The notes under the pieces: generated by a model
Databases searched by the model: none
The model's input: the letters and a program-made list of their open reading frames with translations, nothing else
What the model was told of the DNA's origin: nothing
NCBI RefSeq assembly: GCF_910592395.1
Contig: NC_088326.1
Coordinates: 10,175,001-10,239,000, forward strand
Origin: Lineus longissimus
Taxonomy: Eukaryota > Nemertea > Pilidiophora > Heteronemertea > Lineidae
Direction: 5' to 3'
Length of the DNA stretch: 64,000 bases
Position numbers and translations under genes: made by a program
Part shown: positions 57,789 to 64,000 of the stretch, piece by piece
Layout: every line of letters starts with the position of its first letter
Position numbering within the stretch: position 1 is the stretch's first letter

Positions 57789-57911
57789 TTAGTCGAAGAC
57801 AATTGCTTTGTCATGTAAGTTGTTGATAGGTAGAGAAAACAGAGTTGGTATTTTGATTTGAACGCAGTAAATTGTGTTAGTTGCGTTGGAATATGAGGAC
57901 ACTGCGGGAGA

Positions 57912-58499
57912 TCAGAAAAGGATTAATCTGGAAATATCCTTTTTTCCTGCGGGGCCACTTATCCCAAAATCTGCAATTTCTAGAATGTATACGTCCAGAG
58001 GAATTTCAAGATTAACTGGGGGTGCATTCAATAATCTAACCTCTTTGACCATAGTTTCCCTGCTGTTAAGGGCTTCCTTGGGCTTCCATCTCTTGCAATG
58101 TGACCATGACACGAACCTACATGCATGCTTCCCCCTCCGATGATTGAAGCCAGCGATGGCATCATGTTTGGAACTCAAAACAGCACATTCTGGTCTTGAA
58201 CGCGAATTTATTGGTAGCCAGTATTTGAGGGATATATCTTCACGCCGCACCCCAGCATTATAAAGCCGTATAAAGGTTATTCCCAAACAAGCAAGTGAGG
58301 TGCTCTCGCTTATACATATATGGAGGGCTGCAAACAAGATATTTCGATGGTAACCCCTCCTCGTTGTTGACGAAACACAACTATCATTTGAGCTGATCAT
58401 TTCCGATAAAATATTAATTATACTATTCAAGTTCATTTCATTTACTTTCAATGCAATCAGTGTATGTCGCTTAGTTAGTTCTAGTGGTCTGAAGTGCAT
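57912..58499 (-). CDS. ORF-B copy 8, intact (195 residues)
   Basis: Close to copy 7, with KVNEMN for KANEMN, NDSC for NDTC, and PPVNLEIP. It lies 124 bases from the Harbinger element, which sits beyond its 3' end. Confidence 0.3.
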   Translation of the reverse strand: MHFRPLELTKRHTLIALKVNEMNLNSIINILSEMISSNDSCVSSTTRRGYHRNILFAALHICISESTSLACLGITFIRLYNAGVRREDISLKYWLPINSRSRPECAVLSSKHDAIAGFNHRRGKHACRFVSWSHCKRWKPKEALNSRETMVKEVRLLNAPPVNLEIPLDVYILEIADFGISGPAGKKDISRLILF

Positions 58500-61400
58500 T
58501 TGGGAGTTCTTGTTGACACTCGGTGTATGTTGTTGGCGAGCTGGTCGATGTCATGCCTGAAGAATGTACTCTGCTTTCACGCATTTAAGATCTGTTCCCA
58601 ATATTTAATTCGAACTACATACCATGCAAGATAAAAAGGCATTTTCGTCGTCTACCATGTCCACAACGTCGATCATGTTCCGGCTTGGTGTTTGCTTTGA
58701 TAAAGCACTGATTTAATAAACCGGTGACACTGGAGTCTAAAGGTGGGCCTGCAGTAGGTTAAATCCGCAGGTGGTAATGCCATTAGAAAAAGTAAGGATG
58801 CCAGGTCCCCCTCTCAACACTCGGATATCGGAACAAAACCTGCCACCGACCCAAAGGCAGTCACTGTGGATCCAGAGGGCAATGAAAGATCCTTTTCTGA
58901 GATTTAAACCCCTTCTTAATTTTTCGGAGATATCGAGGTCAAAGAAAACAGCAAAATATTCACATCTATGAAATTAGCAGGAAGAAGGTCAAGCACAAAG
59001 AACAAATATCAAAAACAAGACCAGGAAGGATGTGCAAGGGAATCCGCATAGTTTGGAGGATGTACTTTGTTGTCCGTCGTGGACCCGGAGAAGGCCCATT
59101 ACATGTATGGCACTTATAGTGTGCAAATCTCAAAGTATTCTATTTTGTCCGGTAGAGCCCGTTACACATCCGTTATTCCTCGGTTCCCATGCATTCCTTT
59201 ATCAGGTAATTGTCCGCTGTGGATGCGGTACACCTCATGTTCATCCGCTGCATGCCAGGTGGTAGTCGGGCTTCGAGCCACGTCCACCGGACATCAAAGA
59301 GCATGAACTGACAAGTACAGGAAGACGAACACACTAGTTCCCAACAAAACGCATGCCCAACACAAACGAGCCGTACAACCCGGCGGACTAGGTTGTCTAG
59401 TGGAGTCTGTGCCAAAGTTTGTATATGCACAAAACATTTCTCCGGATGAAGCGAACCTCGCCCGTTCTTGCCTGACAAGGAATACATTCGCAGAACGAAA
59501 GACAAATAGGAAACGCATGCAAACGGACAACATCGGATTGGACTTTGCTCTCTATTGGTCGTCTGTTATAACGCAATCCGTCAAGGTGTGATCGTGACTG
59601 GCGCTTCAAATCATTTCTGCATATTTTGGAAACGGAAGATACATGTAATGCACATGGATCGATCCATACCGTCCATCATTTCCGACTTGGACAGACATTG
59701 TTTGGCGACACCATGTAGTCCGGTGGTCACGGCGTCGTTTCCTGGCCTGGCCTGTGTTGATTCGAAGTAATTATTGAAGCGAGTTTGGATCGTAGAACCT
59801 CGATTATCTTATGCATGTCGTGTTGTCAAAATTCAGCAGGTTTTAGTCATTTCATGTATTGATTTCTTAAACTCCATCAATATAGCCGATTATACTGAGT
59901 TGCATTGGTTTGTGTTAAATGCTTATCGATATTTGGTATGGAATATGAAAAACAGTACCCTACGATGCATCATATGCCTAAATTATTATTTTAAAGATCA
60001 TGAATGTACATAATGCAACACAAAAAAGTATTTGTTTCATCGACCTATTAAGACTGATGTATTACAACATTGTCAAAACAAAGGCCAAGACGTGAAATAA
60101 TGACCATCAGACAGAACACGGTGTCGCCAATGCATTGCCTATCCAGATCGAACTGGTTAAATCTTGTCATCGACCATGTGTTTGCTATCTAGCTTGAATA
60201 TAGCATGCTCCTAGAGTTAACCGATCTGACATCGGTGTAAATAGATAATGTAAGCAAGCCGAGTCTGTTCCTTGTCTAGTGTTGAAGAAATAAACGTTGG
60301 CATCGCCAATAAGTGATTATTGGGCATTGCAGTGGATTGCCTCGATAATCAACCTTGTGGTCCTTGTCTAGCTATCTATGATGAAAATGTTGTCGTTCGA
60401 TGTTTAAAAAAGTGATAACGAGGTAGGTATTGGCTGTCGCTCTAAACACCGCAATGATGGTAGAGCTAACATATATATGAAGATAGCTCAAACCGAGCGA
60501 AGTTTGCTGACACAACCAGTAGGCCTACTGGCAGCGAGGTATTAATATATTTTCTAAAACATCCGAAATGAATATATTTTTAGGCATCATCCGCTAAATC
60601 TACGCAACATAGTTATATTTTGGACGTGCTGGGGCCCATTTGATTCTAATCTTTGATGGATGATGAATCTGACCTTATTTGATTAGCTTGAAGCCGGGTC
60701 TCTTGGTAAATCCAATGGCGGAGTCCTCCCCGACTGTCTGATCGCCATGCCGTTTCAACCTGTTTGTTACATTATTTGCTTCTGATCAATAAGGCAGTTA
60801 CGAGGCGCGGCAAATCGAGAAATTTAGCGATGAGAAACTTCGTGGGATTTATTGATAATAAAAAGAAACAGTGTGCTGTAGCTACTGTAGTGATCAAATG
60901 ACGTCCCCAAGCCACAACCAGTCCTTTGCGTTTGACCTCGGCCACTTCACCTTCATCAAGAGCGCATTGCCGCAGGAAATGGCATATGTCAGCAAGTATT
61001 GTTGTTTTGAAAACATCGGCCAGTGGTATCTGTTGTGCTGCGCAGCAGGGAGCTCTGGGTCTTGTTCTTGTATCAGCTCTCATTTCCCCGGAGAAGCTTG
61101 TGAAGGGTATCGCCCTTTTGGTAATGCGATGTATACATACATGGCTAAACTCTGTCTTAGTCTCATTCACGAACAGATTGTGAACTTTTTAAAGGTTTCT
61201 CCACTGCTTTTGGCTGGAGCTGGTCCAGGTGTTTCTTTTCTTAATCCAGGAAATTAACGTCATCAGCATATTCTATTTGTAGTGGCAGGTCCAGGCTTGA
61301 GACTGGTGGGTTAGGCCTGTTGGGGCTTGCAAGTGTAGCAGCAATTTAGCAGGTTAAAGGGACTGGTGAAAAGGCGGTTGGCCTGTGGTGAGCCTAGTAG

Positions 61401-61799
61401 TTTCAAACGAATCGAACAGTTCGTTTTTCACGCCGATCCTTAGCTTCATCCCTGCCAGGAGGGATCTTACATGTCTCAGAATATGATCACCGAAGCCTGC
61501 TTTCAGTAGGACAACTAAGTTGCGTTTCCACCTGATGGAAACGCAGGCTCGAGACATATTAATGCTCATCTTGTGGAAGTCCCATTTCCTTTTGGGACTT
61601 TAGAAATTACTTAACTAGGTGTTATCTCGTTGATTGTTTTACTAATCACAGGGAGTGTGACTGAGTTCAAGATCAAGATTTTTACCCCGACTCAGCCACT
61701 CCTCTTCATAAAAAAGACAAGGGGTATCTCGATTAATTCTCCATTAGTTTATAAAAGACATACGAACCAACACACAGTACAGAGGACGGTTTTGATTTG

Positions 61800-62069
61800 A
61801 TGATAGTTATAATGAATCGGACCAATCAAACTTCGTCTTCCAAACTGCCATGGGAAGCATTAGTGCAGAAGGTAGTGTTACGGAAAATAGAGTGTTATCA
61901 TTTTTCGTCTCGTCAAAAATCTGAGCGCGAAATCCCATATCCTATAAATATACTGATCGTTTCTGAGTGGGAATTTCAGAGAGAAAAAAATGTTTCAGTT
62001 TTCACGAATGAAAAAGTTTTGAAAGTAACGAGCAGGTTACAAAGGTTTACTTGCCACCCGATAGAATAA
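61800..62069 (+). CDS. ORF-C copy in unit 9
   Basis: Identical to the unit 1 copy as far as compared, with the TATA-like box at 61750-61757. Confidence 0.25.
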   Translation: MIVIMNRTNQTSSSKLPWEALVQKVVLRKIECYHFSSRQKSEREIPYPINILIVSEWEFQREKNVSVFTNEKVLKVTSRLQRFTCHPIE

Positions 62070-62120
62070 TGGATAAGACGGAAAATTTGTAGAATATTCT
62101 ATTTCTTTTAAAAACCCAGT

Positions 62121-63125
62121 CTATCGAGCATGAGATCGGTGATAGAACTTCAAATACCCGCGGCCAATTCCTGGCCAAGCTACGAAAGATCCGTCCTGGC
62201 CAGCGGCAATCATATCTACATGTGAAATTATCGTCGATTGGTAACTCTTTCTATAATACCAATAGTGTGGAAGATTTTTCGGAATAGGAATATAGGTAAC
62301 AATAAAACCTTTTTTGCGCTTGTCTGGAGTCATCGGCATCATTATTTGGTTGGCACTGTCCTATGTTACGTGATAGCAACCATGTCTACATCTAAAATCG
62401 GGCCATTTCAAATTGCAAATTACATGTATTACCACTTTCTGCTGATAGTTGCTCCTTTTAGTAAACAGATGTACACAGTTCCACATTGTGGCAAGTACAT
62501 CCTTTCCTGCAGTTATAAAGACGGAATTCTGCGTTCGCTGTACTGACCGAACCATGGTTCTTTGAATGATGTGCACGTCCAGCTCCCTCCCCGCCGTCAA
62601 AGTGTAGTTGAATTTATTATCGACACCCTTGTCAATATCAATCTCGAAAACACCAAGTGCAATGAAGGAACTCGTTCTTAGGCCATTTTTGCGTACGCGA
62701 TGAACGTATATAACGAAAGCTTGCCCAGTCAACTCGATGTGTTCTATGTACAAAATTAAAATGAGCTCAATGTTCTGACTCTGAGTGGGCAGTTCCATAA
62801 TGTAGAAACCCAAATGAACGCCATTGCGATCAAATATTTTCGGACATTCCCTTGGGCTGCTTGTACTAAATATTACGAAATAGGCCTTCCGAATGTATAC
62901 TTTGTAGATCAACAGATGCTTGTTGATTGAACTTGTAGAAGAGTTGAATAACTGTCTTGAGACATATCGCCCTCGATTTTGATAAATCTGATGGATGAGA
63001 GGGGATCTTCGTTTACCATACACCCTTTCCACTAGGATATATCTGTTAACATACTTATCATAATAGACTCGAAGCGAAAGGACAACCACCGTATTCCTAA
63101 GGATCTTGTCGACTTTGTAACTCAT
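62121..63125 (-). pseudogene. ORF-A copy 9, same nonsense codon as copy 1
   Basis: Open from ATG 63123-63125 to codon 254. Codon 255 is TAG (62361-62363) where the seven intact copies have TGG. No other difference from copy 1 was seen, so the two were inactivated once and then duplicated. Confidence 0.5.
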
Positions 63126-63525
63126 TCTTGGCAACTTTTCTCCTTTTTATAAATTCAAATTAAAACTTGTCTCACATTATTAACTAAAAGTACCAATGGC
63201 ATTTAAACGCTTATATTACAAATGTGCCAGCTACCCAGTCACCTTCTTTTTTACAGCAGCGGTTTCCACAATATTGAATAACACACGAAATTAAAGCATT
63301 CCAAAATTACTGAAATATCACGCTATGCCAATTTTAATCCCGACTGGACCCAAGTGAGGCATGTTATACAAACGATTAGGTAACTATCACTTGATTACAT
63401 GTAAGTGGCCCAACCAATGAAGTAACACAAAATCAACCGATTATGTGATCCACGACACAAAAATTAAGGTGAAGTACCCAACCGAACACAAAATAAACCG
63501 ATAAAATGACCTCATTTTCCTGTAA

Positions 63526-63546
63526 GGGGATGGGGGGGGGGGGGGG
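63526..63546 (+). repeat. G-run in unit 9
   Basis: Four G, AT, then 15 G, one more than in unit 1. Confidence 0.9.
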
Positions 63547-64000
63547 TTACACACGAGTTGCCACCTTTTCTTCCGTCGTCTGTAAATGTATAATAATTCA
63601 AAATGGGTTACATCTCATTTCATCAGGTTGGTTGATTTGACCTACATTTCAAGGTCACAGAAATCAACCATACGTAATTACATTTCACCAACAGTGGCAC
63701 CTGTTATTAATATTTTGTCCAAGAGTCTTTACTTCGTTGATGTTTACATGGTACAGCGTTCGGTCATTCCAATATGTTGAAAACATTCGATGGAAGTGTC
63801 CTACCTTTAACGCCTTGCCAGGTCATGAATGTCAGAAAACTACTTGTAATTCATATTCAATGGCTATTTCTTTTCTTCTTACATACATGTAATGTACTGA
63901 TGAAACGAAGGCAGATCATCCAAGACCTTACCATGCTATAAACAGACAATGGAAGAAGCACTGTCAACGCGTGTGTACCCCGCTGAGATGATCGAGGTCA

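Larger units (their letters stand above)
52624..59194. repeat. Macrosatellite unit 8 (even type, most divergent)
   Basis: The shortest unit. It has the LINE-tail variant of the left spacer, then passes directly into ORF-C-like sequence at about 54196, lacking the three-frame region and hairpins. About 406 bases are missing around 57015 and a Harbinger derivative sits beside that join. Its ORF-A is the most diverged copy. Confidence 0.93.
1..64000. repeat. Tandem macrosatellite array, about 7 kb unit, 8 complete and 1 partial copy
   Basis: The same ordered set of segments recurs head to tail across the whole window with no single-copy sequence between units. Using one marker (tcctttatc at position 1) the starts are 1, 7521, 14586, 21483, 28564, 37981, 45371, 52624 and 59195, giving lengths of 7520, 7065, 6897, 7081, 9417, 7390, 7253 and 6571 bases. 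The differences are explained by visible insertions and deletions. All units have the same orientation. Neither edge of the array lies in the window. Confidence 0.97.
59195..64000. repeat. Macrosatellite unit 9 (partial), near-identical to unit 1
   Basis: Aligns to 1-4805 at an offset of 59194, changing to 59195 after the G-run. The only differences noticed are T at 59702 for C at 508, and one more G in the run. Private unit 1 features are all repeated, for example gttgaagaaat, tgattattggg, agctcaaaccgagc, aataaaaagaaac, cacgctatgcc and the ORF-A nonsense codon. The unit runs off the window before ORF-B. Confidence 0.95.

Noticed and set aside
1-59194. Complete circular 59-kb element (plasmid, virus or organelle) written as a concatemer
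   Set aside because: The content is a nuclear-type satellite with inserted retroelements and no replication or organelle genes. It remains possible only as an extrachromosomal circle, which the sequence cannot decide.
1-64000. CRISPR array or bacterial tandem genes
   Set aside because: Repeats are about 7 kb, not 25-40 bases with spacers. No cas genes, Shine-Dalgarno sites or operons are present, and the transposons are eukaryotic.
1-64000. Tandem ribosomal or histone gene cluster
   Set aside because: The unit size would suit rDNA or histones, but no rRNA core sequence, histone frame or histone 3' stem-loop is seen.

Overview
This is eukaryotic DNA, almost certainly an animal nuclear genome and most plausibly a marine invertebrate. 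The reasons are that there are no operons or prokaryotic genes, and that the recognisable pieces are eukaryotic transposons: a Ty3/gypsy-type LTR element primed by tRNA-Trp, a PIF/Harbinger fragment and LINE 3' tails. No single-copy host gene is recognisable, so the species cannot be named from the window.

The whole window is one head-to-tail macrosatellite: eight complete units and one partial unit, each about 6.6-7.5 kb (9.4 kb where an LTR element has inserted). Taking position 1 as the phase, units start at 1, 7521, 14586, 21483, 28564, 37981, 45371, 52624 and 59195. Unit 9 (59195-64000) repeats unit 1 (1-4805) with only one substitution and one G-run length change noticed over 4.8 kb, while neighbouring units differ by percents. 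This implies a higher-order repeat of eight units with a period near 59,194 bp, a very recent large duplication, or an assembly duplication.

Each unit contains, in order: a roughly 2.5 kb spacer with short, non-diagnostic open frames and two perfect hairpins; a TATA-like box and a 90-codon plus-strand frame (ORF-C); a 333/334-codon intronless minus-strand frame (ORF-A), which has the same length (apart from one terminal codon) in all nine copies and is intact in seven; a foldback structure of about 750 bp, with a G-run inside its left arm in odd-numbered units; exon-like plus-strand remnants; and a second minus-strand frame (ORF-B, 195 codons), intact in several copies and broken in others. 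None of the three ORFs matches a family I recognise. ORF-A is the best candidate for a real protein and gives the array a D4Z4-like architecture, with one intronless ORF per macrosatellite unit.

Later events decorate individual units: an LTR retrotransposon without pol in unit 5 (30246-32549), a 762-bp Harbinger derivative with an N-terminal transposase remnant in unit 8 (57027-57788), a 172-bp TG...CA insertion in units 2, 3, 5 and 6, LINE tails in units 2 and 8, an internal 278-bp duplication in unit 1, and assorted deletions. Variant markers are shared in blocks (2-3 with 6-7, the 3/4 junction with 5/6, 4 with 5, 7 with 8), which indicates ongoing unequal exchange or gene conversion.
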